From the NCBI GenBank assembly GCA_025602915.1, contig JAHLJZ010000006.1, positions 310,001 through 374,000 on the forward strand: a DNA stretch of 64,000 nt, given 5' to 3'. The translations under genes were made by a program, and so were the position numbers. The notes beneath the pieces were generated by a model. That model did no database searches, was not told the DNA's origin, and saw only the letters and a program-made list of their open reading frames with translations. Positions within the stretch are counted from its first letter, which is position 1. Each line of letters starts with the position of its first letter. This DNA comes from Paraphysoderma sedebokerense (taxonomy: Eukaryota; Blastocladiomycota; Physodermatomycetes; Physodermatales; Physodermataceae). Below, one piece after another: positions 1 through 13,191 of this stretch.

Positions 1-1097
1 TTATAAATAAGTTGTTTAACGACATATACATTGCGCTAAGAAGAGAAAGCAATATGAGCGAAACGTTGGAAGTATGAGACAGAAAAAAAGAGCGGAGACG
101 TACTCGGTGTAAGTACAAAATATCGTGCGATAATAGAAACCCCCAAACGTCGGTTCCCGTTCGTTCAATAATAACGCAACCGTAATCTCCGAGAATATGA
201 TGAAGCTAATTTTATATGAGGAAGCAAATCAGGTAATTAACCGACTATTAGAGAAATAATATAGATGGCGCCCAAGAAAAGGAATACAAACATCTTCTTT
301 TGCCCATAAATTCGGGGTACCGAATGATTCTATTAAATCACCACCAGCTAATAATAGGATCCTTATCGGTCGTCGTGAACCTGTGTAACAGGAATTAACC
401 GAAGCAAGATAAATTGTCAGAAACTCAAAACATTCACGAAGGATTCAATGAACACAAAATACAAGAAAAAAAATGCCTTATCAACATACCATCAGGCAAC
501 ATCACCCCGCCATGTTTATTATTCAACTCTTCATTAAAATGATCTAAAACAGCAGCTGTCCTCTGGAAATCAGGCTGATCACTTTCCCAACTATCCACCA
601 TCAACCATTCTGAGACTTGAACTGCGGCTGTACACATGTTGACTCTATGATATGCACTTTCTAGTCCCGATTTATTATACGCATCATTTACCGGTGAGAA
701 ATATCCGCCTAGTAATTCAAATTTCCCTTGTTCGAGGATATAATCTCGAGCCATTTCTAGCATATTTCGGAAGTTAAGGAAAGGTAAATGGAACAAGATT
801 GAGATAAAGTAGAAGGCGTCAGAAATCGTCAGGAAGATACTTGTCTGGAGTTGAATGGATCGATAAGATTGAATGAATAAGGGAGAGATTTACCAAACAT
901 TCGTAAATGTAGATATGTCACTGGAGAGTAAGAACCACATGCTACCAATACCACTGGTTCTTTATTCGGATCTAGAGAGATAAGAAGCAAGAGCATCCGT
1001 CAGCAAACCATAGCTCTTCTGGGAATCTGTTGAGGAAGTGATAGCCACCCTCAGCAGATAACTTCAGCTTCTCCTTTGGCAGTGAATATATCGACAT
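1..1097 (-). CDS. NMA1: Nicotinamide/nicotinate mononucleotide adenylyltransferase (partial, 3' end off the left edge)
   Basis: NMNAT joins ATP to NMN or NaMN to make NAD or its deamido form. Exons read from the sequence, in order of translation, are 894-971, 490-756, 292-380, 104-205 and 1-35. Splice phases keep one frame. The nucleotide-binding stretch VVLVACGSYSPVTYLHLRMF is followed by EMARDY, GGYFSPVNDAY, a block HRVNMC...WLMVDSWES, VLDHFN, then LLLAGGDLIESF, LHHILGDYGCVIIERTG and RNVYVVKQLIY. All are family blocks in the right order. A likely first exon begins at the ATG at 1095-1097 (MSIYSLPKEKLKLSAEGGY), but its donor is uncertain, with GTGGCT giving the right phase. The last part, with the C-terminal ISSTKVR-type motif, lies outside the window. 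The family is certain; the start is less so. Confidence 0.93.
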
Positions 1098-1380
1098 TCT
1101 CAAAGATATAAAGCAAGCGGTACTCCTTTTCCAGATGAAATAAACAGAAATGGTTCTGTGGCGTGGACGGAATCGATAGCATTTGTTCTTTGTTTATCGC
1201 GTCCATGACTCGCCAGCGCAGATTATCATGATGTTGCGTTGCAATCTTTCATTATCAGAAATGCAAGAACTGGAATACCGCAAACAGTAAGAACGACCAG
1301 TCCTATTCTTTAGTTACTCTATTCACATTATCCAATTTATGATTTGATGACAGTCTTGTTATCCTTACAAGGAAAAGCCT

Positions 1381-2940
1381 CTAAATATGATCATTGTGAA
1401 GAAGACCGGCCTTGACCATGGTATCTCTCATGGTCACTCCAAGTCTAGCAGGCGATTGACAAACGGTAACTCCAGCAGCTTCCAACGCAGCAATTTTATC
1501 TCCAGCAGCACCCTTACCACCAGAAATAATAGCACCGGCGTGACCTATTGTGGAGTAAACATTGATTGGGTCACCTCGTACACAAAGTGGAAAGGACGCC
1601 CGGAACAGAAATACATACCCATTCGTCTACCCGGAGGTGCAGTTCTACCGGCAATGAATGAGACAACCGGTTTGGGGACCTTGCGTGTCAGATTGTGTTT
1701 CTTTAAATATTCAGCAGCTTCTTCTTCGGCGGTACCCCCGATTTCACCGATTAAAATGATACCCTCCGTATCTTCATCTTCCAAAAAGACTTTCAAACAA
1801 TCGACAAAATTTGTTCCATTGAAGGGATCACCTCCGATACCGACGCAGAGAGATTGTCCCAATTTAACATTGGTGGTTTGATGAACAGCCTCGTATGTGA
1901 GGGTTCCGGATCGGGAAACAATACCTTAAACAAAGGCCGTTAATATATCTTCCAATATTACTTATGTTCAAAGGAAGCCGTCGACTTACCAATACTTCCG
2001 GCTTTGTGAATGTGACCAGGCATGATACCAATCTTGCAGGCTTCGGGTTTGATGATACCGGGACAATTGGGACCGACCAATCGAGTCTTGCTTTGTGAGA
2101 GGAGTGCTTGTTTGACCTATAACAGTTTTTGTGTTAGCATAAGACCATACAGAATAGTTAACCCTTTTGCAAAAGTTGCTCTACATACCTTAACCATATC
2201 TTGTTGGGGAATACCTTCAGTAATACAGACAACTAAAGGAACTTCATTTTCAACAGCATCCAAAATGGCGGCAGCAGCGAAAGGTGGGGGAACATATATG
2301 ACACTGGCATCGGGTTGAACTTGAGCTACAGCCTGGAAATTCAGCCGATTCAATAATATTGGTAAGAAGGATAAAAGAAACAAATATATTATTAGTTGAT
2401 AAGATTATCAGTGCGACAATTATAAAAAGCTGTTTCTTAGACTGACCTCCTTGACACTTCCGAAAACGGGCAAACCTAAGTGCTCAGATCCGGCCTTACT
2501 TGGGGAAACCCCACCAACCATGTTTGTTCCATAAGCAATAGCTTGTTTAGAATGAAAAGTTCCCTATATTCATGAATTTGCAATAATTAGAATGACGGTC
2601 CGCTCGATTAAGAAAATTGATCGCACTATGTTTTGGTTTTTTATTTATTCGCGAAGTCGTACCTGTTTACCAGTGAAACCTTGACAGATAACTTTGGTAT
2701 GTTTATGGATCAACAAGTTGTTTACGCTATTGTCGTATACTGAGGTGGTCGAGAAGTTTCGGACTGTGAATGTAATTATTTCGAAATATTTGGAGCGAAT
2801 GTGGAATAGAGAGTTCCAGGTCAGCCGAATACAGAAAAATCACAACAAAACAATCCTGACAAGGCAAGACGAAGAGGATACCCACCCACAGAAGGACGCA
2901 AGAGGGTCGAAGTTAAACGTTGTCTTAATAGAGACTGCAT
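1381..2940 (-). CDS. LSC1: Succinate-CoA ligase (ADP/GDP-forming) alpha subunit, mitochondrial
   Basis: This is the TCA-cycle subunit that binds CoA and carries the phospho-histidine. Exon 1 starts at the ATG at 2938-2940 and encodes an Arg/Ser/Leu-rich presequence ([18 protein letters not shown]). It joins through a GTGGGT donor to a second exon reading [17 protein letters not shown], then [12 protein letters not shown]. Next come [58 protein letters not shown], then [19 protein letters not shown] and [15 protein letters not shown]. The phosphorylated histidine sits in RRMG|HAGAII, which is created by a splice inside the glycine codon. The protein ends in [10 protein letters not shown]. It is complete and lies downstream of NMNAT on the same strand. 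Confidence 0.95.
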
Positions 2941-3636
2941 CTTCTTTAGGGAATTAGGATGAAAAATGATATAGGAGAAGTTTTGTGTAGCCAGTCAAAG
3001 TTTAATGTTATTTGCCAAAATTTCTTGAAACCTCGTTAGCCGCAGCCCCTTTGACCGGCCACATTTCGGAATCGGAATTCGGAGCTTTTATTTGATTAGG
3101 GCCGTCGGATCTATCTACACTTCCATTACAATTTCATTGATTTCTTGCAACTTTATTTAAACCTAATATGCTATCGTGATTACTTACAACATTGCCTGAT
3201 CACAAATAAATGAGAATGGGTCCTTGCTTCCGGCGGTTGTAGTTCAACAGGAACCTCAACAATACGCATATTTGATGTAGTTTTAACTTTAAAGGGTAGA
3301 GCTCAGCAAGGAAGGTTAAACGATCACTCATGTCATAGAACATATTTTTGCGTGCATAAAATGCTGTTGGTCCTCGTCGAAGACAAGCATGGCAATCGAC
3401 CGGAAAAGTAGGCGGATAAAGCTTTTGTACTGTTGTCCTGTATTCGCAAGATGCCCAAATACCAATAACTTGCAAACAAATTCAGGGGTGCTTGTCCGAC
3501 TCACGGCGTTGAAAACAGATAAGATTGACAAGATATCAGCAGTTCTTACAGTTTAAGTTTTATATATTTTTCAACAATCATATCCAAGTACAACGTCAAT
3601 CCCTCCACTGTCTAATCAAATGTACCTTTCAGCCAC
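2941..3636. other. Intergenic region, no supported gene
   Basis: This 0.7 kb stretch lies upstream of the succinate-CoA ligase start and downstream of the NDUFS6 stop. Two overlapping minus-strand open frames at 3200-3531 match no family I know and have no clear splice partners. No tRNA-like fold was found. It probably holds the LSC1 promoter and the NDUFS6 3' region. Confidence 0.5.
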
Positions 3637-4484
3637 TTAGTGATGATGTTCCTGTTCAAATCGCAGTCCTATAAAAGTAACAGCAAGCGAGTTGAATTGT
3701 TGTTATAAAATCGAGAAAGTGGGAACAATCAGTGATTTGGTATATAAATACAAACCGCAGTATCCACAATCATGTGCACCCGGCTGATCTAAATTGATGT
3801 ACACTTTTGGATGACCTAATGCGCCACCACCTATTATCAATATTTTAAGAATGTAAAACAGAATATGGTGACATGAGATTAGCGTCGATGAACTTTTGGT
3901 GGTTCAAATAGAATACATGGGGTTGGTATTATCGTACCTCCGTCACAGACGGCCACTCGACCATGAACTTTGCGTACGGGTTGTTGTGCTATAAGTTCCA
4001 TTGCGGAAGGCGGATTTGGCTATTTGTATAGCGTCAAGGCGAGAGAGTCAATACCAGATTATGAAATACTCAATCCGGAAAAGCGAAGAACTAAAACTCT
4101 TCCATATCCGTTCATTTTGATTTCCACAATAAAGTCACACCAATCATACAATAGTCCAAAATATACTGAAGTTAATCGGAATATTGATAACGCACTTGAG
4201 CTTCCATATCGACTTGTTCAAATCTTGGGCCAGTCATGGCTCGCTGTTTCGCTTCAGGATATGATTTTGGCACATTAGTAACGGGGGCAGTAAGCCCGTG
4301 TGATGAAGAGTATGATCGGAATCTGATATATAGTGGGGCTGATATGGATGTTGGGGAAGATTTGAGCTAAATATTGGCAATTGACAACTGGTTACGACAA
4401 AACTTAGGTGAGCCGGAGAGAAAAGACAATAGATACCGGGAGGGAGAGTCTCGAGAGAGACCGAGACAGCCGAGAAACATTCAT
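3637..4484 (-). CDS. NDUFS6: NADH:ubiquinone oxidoreductase 13 kDa zinc-binding subunit (complex I)
   Basis: NDUFS6 is an accessory subunit on the matrix arm of mitochondrial complex I, holding a Zn ion between the N- and Q-modules. Exon 1 starts at the ATG at 4482-4484 with a presequence-like [16 protein letters not shown]. Later exons read [20 protein letters not shown] with FEQVDMEAQ, then [48 protein letters not shown] and [14 protein letters not shown] before the stop. The zinc ligands Cys (VCDGG), His (GHPK) and Cys-x2-Cys (CGYC) are present. The text closely follows filamentous-fungus orthologues. The join between exon 1 and the SYSSSHG exon is inferred. Presence of this gene means the host has a canonical complex I. 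Confidence 0.92.
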
Positions 4485-4680
4485 GTCGACAAGGAACCCG
4501 AAAGAGATGACTTTTGAGACAGAGAGCGATAATGGTGGACGAGGAGAGCAAAAACTAAAAATCAGACACTGGAGAGGAAGTCACGTGTTTCTTCATCTTG
4601 ATTCCTTCCCTTCCTCAACTCCGCAAATCTGTCATTCATCCATCCGCAACTAACATTCAACTGTTCTATATCTGTCGCAA
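4485..4680. promoter_or_regulatory. Shared divergent promoter, NDUFS6 / RAB2
   Basis: Only 196 bases separate the two start codons, so both promoters must lie here or overlap the 5' ends. The stretch is CT/TC-rich on the plus strand close to RAB2, as is common in fungal promoters. No specific factor site is recognised. Confidence 0.5.
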
Positions 4681-5892
<1,212 letters not shown>

Positions 5893-6362
5893 AATCAAAC
5901 AGTTAAACGTACCTTATTATATTTAGTGATCCATTAGCAGAATGTGTAATTGTAGTATTCGGTTTAAGACATTCAATTTTGAAATAATTCTGGAGAATCT
6001 TATCCCAATTGTAACATAGTTGTAATCTCTCGTTGTTAACGTTGTTTTTGCTGTTATCTGTCATTGTGACTGCCTTAAATCTGTGACGAAACTACAAATT
6101 CAACTCTTATTAAGAAGAATATTCAACTATTTATTTGTCAATCAACAAATTCATCGGATATGATTAAGTTGATCTCCTCATACACCTCTACCGATATGCG
6201 TTCCTAATCCGAGTCTTAAATTTCTTTCGATTTAATGTGCGTAGTTCAGATAATTATCTAAGATGCCTGGGCATTTCCCATTGGTTTCTAAGTAAAAAGA
6301 GAGAGAGAAACAGGAAGCGTAAACGGTGAGCCCAGATTCCTGCAACATTCCCCTACCATTCT
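5893..6362. other. Convergent intergenic region
   Basis: This is the AT-rich 3' space between RAB2 and the ATP synthase epsilon gene, which face each other. No open frame, RNA fold or repeat could be supported. Confidence 0.5.
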
Positions 6363-6843
6363 TTACAATGTTTGAAATATATATTCCAAAACTCCATTCG
6401 CTCCAGTCTGCAAATCCAATAAACCAGAACAAAAAGAATACGAAGCTAAACAGAATCGAAAGAAAATGTTCAGAATACTAACCGAGGGTCCCATCTTTCC
6501 ATTCTCCCATTTTGCACCCTTCAAAGTATATTCAGATCTTCTTAAAGCGGCTTGTTTATATTCATTTTTCAACGAATTTCGGACAGCACGAGCACAGGCT
6601 AGAGAGTATTGAAGGTAACTATTCATAATTTAATTTCGGTTTAGATCGTTTGTTTGTTCGAAAATGAGCGGAATGTATTATAAATTTGCGTAGATGCGGA
6701 AGTAGGTACAGCAGAAAGGAATTGTCAATAAAGGAGTGCACAAAGATGAAGAGATGTTAGAAGAGATTGAGAAGGGCGGAACATGAAGTAGGGCAGATAA
6801 AATTATACCTTAAACCGGCGGATCTCCAGTATGTGACTGACAT
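6363..6843 (-). CDS. ATP15: Mitochondrial F1Fo ATP synthase epsilon subunit
   Basis: This is the small central-stalk subunit of F1. Three exons: the first starts at the ATG at 6841-6843 (MSVTYWRSAGLS). The second continues YLQYSLACARAVRNSLKNEY, KQAALRRSEYTLKGAKWENG and KMGPS. The last ends TGANGVLEYIFQTL. The serine codon is split AG|T by the first intron, which fixes the phase. Family marks are YWR.AGLSYLQYS at the N terminus, the RAVRxSLK stretch and the KWENGK motif. At about 76 residues it has the normal size for fungi and animals. It is transcribed away from the HAUS4-like gene, 192 bases off. Confidence 0.93.
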
Positions 6844-7035
6844 ATTTTTCGAATGATTAGTAGTAATGGATTCTTGTGGATAAGAGCGGTGTTTGTTCCA
6901 ATTCAATGGTCGAAGAGGAACTGTGTTTATTTTGTCAGTATCACGTGATGCTAACTGAACATACACGTGACCTGCTTTTCTGAATTCACTCAACTGTCAG
7001 GCAACGAAGGCAGATATCGTATTCGTATCTCAAAA

Positions 7036-8552
7036 ATGACAATCTATATCCCGTCGCACCAACGAAAACAGTACCCGCAATTCTGCAAACTTCTTGCTAA
7101 ACTCGACTCAATACGCAACCGATCAGACACCACAAATCGCGAGGCCGACAGAGCGAAGAAAGAGGTTCGAGATTTTGACTCCATATTTAGTACAGATCAG
7201 TAAAGACGAACTGATTTGACTCACGTCCTCCTTCCAACTTCAAATCATAGATTGTGTCTGATGTTGTTGAATCGACGATAATCCTGGACGAGCTAAAGGG
7301 TGTTCAACCAGATGTAGGTCCTTTTGTGTTCAGCGCTTCAGGAATCTCATATCCTAATCCACATCCACCCCGAATTAACCTTTCGTCCGCCCTCTTTAAA
7401 TGTCAATACATCGTACTCAACTGCTATCGGAATTGATCATTTAATATGACCTCTTCATTATTGATTCCTTAATTGTGAACGTCTTTCAGCTCAAACCCGC
7501 TTCTGTACGCGTTCAAGATTACTCTATCCTGATGGGCTCTCACATTTCGTTGAATCATTATTCCTCTCCGACAGTCTCAGAGTCACAATTGAAATCGGTT
7601 GAAGAAAAAACTAAAATGAAATTGAACAGCATTATCAAGTTTGGCTCTGATGGTTTCGTCTCTTTTTTTTTTGTGATTTCTTTGGGCCTTTGTCCAAAAG
7701 TTTCCGCAAGTCTAACTAGTTGTTACAAATAGATCCGAACAATATGTCTGATAACATTGTTATCGAAGCATCTAGACTGATTCAAAGGATAGAAGAGTAT
7801 AAAACGACTATCATTGAGTCAAGGAAGCATACAGACGAAAAAACTTGGGAGTTCTTTGAACTGTTTAATTCATACGCTAAGGTTTCTGTTGTACTATTTT
7901 ATTCCATACGATTTATGTGCTAACGATATCTATGCTTTTGTTTCATCCGTTTGTTTTCTGGTTTGATTTCGTCAAATTCATTGAACGAAACTTAGCTAAT
8001 TTCATCGCTCATGATTCTGACCCACGAGGTGATAATAAAATTTAAATCAAATCTTGAATTTGAAAAATCTAAAGCGTTTAACGACTATTTTGCGGTGATC
8101 GTGAGTAATATCAGTTTAAAGTTGAAGTATGTTGGCATTTTCCCCTTCTGTTCGCATTTACTTCATGTTGTCACTGGTGACAGCCCAGCCGCGGGTTAAC
8201 AAAAATATAATATCCCATACAGGATTTTGAAGTACGAAATAATATTATCACAATATGATGATAAAGTTGTAGAAGGATTACACAATATTAAGTACGTGTC
8301 CAATTTCAAACATTGTATTGTTATTTCTTCTCAAGGGTTAATCTCCATTTCTTTTCGCTCTGTTTCAGGCAATTCCTAGAGAATGAACTCTCAACCATCA
8401 AATCTCAGTCGGTTGAAGTATCGGACAAACTTAGAGATTTTGAAACGGCAGCTATGGGTAATACAGAATTCACAAGTTTAGTCGAAATATATGCCAAATT
8501 GTTGGGTGATTTGGATTGTGTGAGGGAGGATATTGAACGATTGAAAGGTTAA
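7036..8552 (+). CDS. HAUS4: Augmin complex subunit, HAUS4-like
   Basis: Augmin is an eight-subunit complex that recruits gamma-tubulin to existing microtubules for branching nucleation. The exons, joined by short introns, give an almost wholly helical protein. The N terminus reads RKQYPQFCKLLAKLDSIRNR, resembling the HAUS4 NPYFSKLLLNL box. It continues AKKEVRDFDSIF, STIILDELKG, LKPASVRVQDYSIL, IEASRLIQRIEEYKTTIIES, EVIIKFKSNLEFEKS, ISLKLK, ILKYEIILSQYDDKVVEGLH and NIK. The C-terminal exon reads FLENELSTIKSQSVEVSDKL with FTSLVEIYAKLLGDLDCVRE. The order and character match HAUS4, including the final FDRLVKEYxxLxxxxxxKxWAL-like helix, but identity is low. Start chosen at the ATG at 7036. Some internal joins are unresolved. 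Confidence 0.65.
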
Positions 8553-9144
8553 CCATGATGCAAGTTTTACGTATGTAGAATATGGATTGAAAATTTATGT
8601 GAAACTTTTATTGTATATATGTTGCCTATTGCGGTGATTTGATTAAAACTGTAATTTATAGACTTGATGAGCGGTGACTATTCTTTCAGTAAACAAGAGT
8701 ATGCCTATGCAGAGATTTCCTATTCGGCAGATTGTATTATCTCATTCATTACGTACAAAATATCATTATAAATTTGGTTGAATATAGTATTCAATTTTTT
8801 CATCATCCTGATTTTCATCAAACTAAGCTTTCTTTCCAGGTTGCGGTTTGTGACTTTGATGTAGTCTCCAGAATAAGAAATAGACACACTCATTTTTCTT
8901 ACATTGAACCAATAAAAAAAAATTGACACAGAAGAATGTACATTACAATAGTATCCCCCTATGGTTAAAAGCGGCTATGAGATGATGAAATGAGAATTCC
9001 ACTTATATCAACATTATCAGGGTGAATATAACAGTTTGAATGAGTGGTGTAAGTGAAAGAGGAGTGGAAGTGTAGGTGATAGCGACAGTCAGGGTATGTT
9101 TGTTAAGTCAGAGATTGGTTGAGATAGTTGAATCTAGGTATTGA
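8553..9144. other. Convergent intergenic region
   Basis: This is AT-rich 3' space between the HAUS4-like gene and RPB7. Short open frames on both strands at 8720-8929 overlap each other and match nothing known. No RNA gene or repeat is supported. Confidence 0.5.
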
Positions 9145-10322
9145 TTAAGCGGGTGATAGTCCGAGGTAGTCTTCCTTGATTGTGCCAATTGCAAACTGTA
9201 GAGAGTTTCGCATTAGTATCAACGATAAATTCCACAAAAGTAAAGCAGGAGAAAATGGAGATACAAACAATTTGAGTGGCGTCTATCCTTGTTCCCACAA
9301 TTTTTATCCTAACATGACTCCCTTTGCATAGTTTCTAATGTGACAAAGGAAAAGTTGAGTTATACTACAGCTCAAAACACAACATTGCGAATAAAAGCGC
9401 ATTAAATATGGCATAACTATTCAACAAACCTGATCATATGAGACGTCAATGTAACTCGGTGGATTCGAATTCGCATCGAATTTATATGAATCCGGTATTA
9501 ACTAAGTTGTAGGCAAGTACGGGACACCGTTAGATTTTACTTTTAAAATCTAATGTTTGGTGGCTCAACTGCTTCATCATGTGTCACTTGCTCAACGCTG
9601 AAAATAAGAAATCTGACGGAAGGCTAAACGTAGAAAGAAGCTGATAAATTTGCGCCGGGACACTTACATGAGTCGACACAAATATTGTTAGTGGTCCGAC
9701 TTCCGCAAAGAAACCCATCTGTTAGGAGAAAAAGAGAACGGGACGTCAGAAGATTGGAAAAAAGCTCCGAGGCATCCAGAAAAGAAGAATTCTCAACACT
9801 TTCGGCGATGAACAGAACTAAACGAACCTTATTCACGGTTGTTATTACCGCATCAACAACTTCACCTTTAAATGGTTTAAACACAATCGCTCGGTATGTT
9901 ATGTTATACTGAGCCACCCCCATTCCCGGAAATATTTTACCCTTCCCCACATTAGCGACATCAACGACACTAATTATATACCCGAATCGACCGGAACATG
10001 AACCTTCGACTTCAGCGTATAGTCTTTTCTCGAGCTGTTCCTTTAAAGTGGGGCCAAAGTTTGAAGGGTGTAAATTTATGGTGTGTTGTAGTTCTTTCTG
10101 TTGATGTTGTTGTTTTCAGTGTAGAACGCAGCAATTCAGGATCGGATTCGCAGATTGGTGATTGAAAAAGAGTATGCATACGTATATGAGCAGATTGTAT
10201 GTTGGTCGTTACATATCGACGGATAGATGTGAGAATTAGAACCATGATATGAAAATGCTAAACAAATGGAATGAAACCGTGATCCAAAGCGAGTTTGACA
10301 CACAACATACCAAAAAGAACAT
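9145..10322 (-). CDS. RPB7: RNA polymerase II subunit RPB7
   Basis: RPB7 forms the stalk of Pol II with RPB4 and binds nascent RNA. A four-codon first exon (MFFL, ATG at 10320-10322) ends at a GTATGT donor. Then come KELQHTINLHPSNFGPTLKE, RLYAEVEGSCSGRFGYIISV, NITYRAIVFKPFKGEVVDAV (the diagnostic block), MGFFAEVGPLTIFVSTH, LIPDSYKFDANSNPPSYIDV, VRIKIVGTRIDATQ and FAIGTIKEDYLGLSPA before the stop. The tip domain and OB/S1 fold are both complete, and length is normal at about 170 residues. It lies head-to-head with the proteasome alpha4 gene. Confidence 0.96.
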
Positions 10323-11952
<1,630 letters not shown>

Positions 11953-12094
11953 TTTGTTATACAAATCGAGACCAAGTGTGTATAGTGTACAAGCCAAGCT
12001 ACGAATTATAAAGGTTGTGATTGATACTCAATGATGAGATACAGAGCAGGATGCAGACTGCGAGAGTGGATGAAAGAAACATTGCGGCGATTAC

Positions 12095-12760
12095 GCCAGT
12101 GAGAGTATTCATTTATCATCGTCATAACTTAGAGTCTGCAGATGTGTCTGGGGCATCAAAATAAGTCACTTAAAGTCACGCTTCCACATGACATTAAGTC
12201 CCTTCGACCCTTCGGTGGTGTCTGTGGAGTGCAGATTTGATTTTTGCATAACAATTTTCCGCGGATATCGTCGGAATGAAGGGCTGATTTTAAATGCTTT
12301 ATTTCCCAACAGGACGCTATGAGAAGATTCATTTATCATTGGGGTAACGTATTAGAAGGAGACTGAAGATGTGTCTGAGGCATCAAAATAAGTTACTTAA
12401 AATCACGCTTCCGCATGACATTAAGTCCTATTAAGTCCCTTGAAGCAAACCCCTTCGGTGGTGTCTGTGGAGTGCAGATTTAATTTTTTCACAACGATTT
12501 TCCGCGCACATTGTTGGTTGAGTGATGAACCGACTTTGGACACTATGAGAGACTATGAATAAATTTATGTAGAATTGAAATAACTTATTAAGGAGACTGC
12601 AGATGTGTCTAGGAACTCGAAATAAGATACTTAAAATCACGCTTCCACGTGACATTTAGTCTCCCGACACGGACCCTGCGGTGGTGTCTGTGGAGTGCAG
12701 ATTTAATTTTTGAATAACAATCTTCCGGTGATATTGTTGGATAAAATAATGTGCTTATTC
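12095..12760. repeat. Three tandem copies of a ~230-base non-coding unit, possible small structured RNA genes
   Basis: Three diverged copies follow one another. The shared word AGATGTGTCT falls near 12140, 12367 and 12601, spacings of about 227 and 234. The best-conserved block is GGTGGTGTCTGTGGAGTGCA, identical in all three (near 12214, 12457 and 12680), followed by GATTT and then (G/A)ATTTTT. Upstream each copy has ACTTAA...CACGCTTCC...TGACATTaAGT, an inverted repeat with a CGCTTCC loop. Downstream each has AACAAT...ATTGTT-like arms; in copies 2 and 3 these pair for six to seven bases although their sequences differ. A U-run resembling an Sm site (AATTTTTG) followed by a terminal hairpin is the layout of Sm-class small nuclear RNAs. 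None of the known U-RNA signatures I could test by eye fits. There is no open frame of note. Strand and transcription are unproven. Confidence 0.6.
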
Positions 12761-13057
12761 TGTACAAATGTGACACCCCAACATTTTACATTTCCGTCTG
12801 AAGAAGCCAGAGGGTAAATTAGACGATGGCTGTTATGATGTCCAGTCTCTTCAGTTTATTTTCTCATTCAGAGATGATTGATCGATAGAACTTTGGCTGT
12901 TGTGTGCATAACTGAATGTATTATACTACTAGAGAGGAGTGCGGGAATGCTGGAGTGAATGGAGGAATGAGCAAAAGGACAGAAAGACGAAGCGCGCAGG
13001 TTGCGGTGAGGGAGTGGCTTGAGAGTGGCTTCCCTCCTTCCGGCTCAACAATCCGCT

Positions 13058-13091
13058 CCAATTCCCTCTCCAATTCCCTCTCCAATTCCTC
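13058..13091. repeat. Short tandem repeat, 12-base unit
   Basis: The unit CCAATTCCCTCT occurs twice in full, at 13058-13069 and 13070-13081, and then partly. A looser CATTCCAATCC follows. It lies in the pyrimidine-rich leader of the TMEM63 gene. It is probably simple slippage. Confidence 0.8.
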
Positions 13092-13191
13092 ATTCCAATC
13101 CCGCATCCATCTCACACACTCTCCCTCCCGTCAGGCCATGTCCCGCACCTGCCTCCCTCTCTAGACCCATCCCCCGACACTCCTCTTCGTC

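Larger units (their letters stand above)
11953..13191. other. Long intergenic region around the tandem repeat, including the TMEM63 promoter
   Basis: Besides the three-copy repeat, this 1.2 kb region has no supported protein gene. Sequence from about 12900 to 13190 becomes CT-rich on the plus strand and directly precedes the TMEM63 start, so it is the likely promoter and 5' leader. The opposite-strand Glu/Leu/Arg frame at 12921-13115 is a shadow of the CT-rich tract. Confidence 0.5.

Noticed and set aside
3200-3531. Two overlapping minus-strand open frames between LSC1 and NDUFS6
   Set aside because: They use different frames of the same DNA, resemble no family and have no convincing splice partners.
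12095-12760. Tandem units as copies of a known spliceosomal RNA, a satellite or a transposon
   Set aside because: No U-RNA signature matches, there are only three diverged copies, and no terminal inverted repeats or target duplications are visible.
12921-13115. Glu/Leu/Arg-rich minus-strand frame opposite the TMEM63 leader
   Set aside because: It is the complement of a CT-rich repeat and has the repetitive composition expected of a shadow frame.
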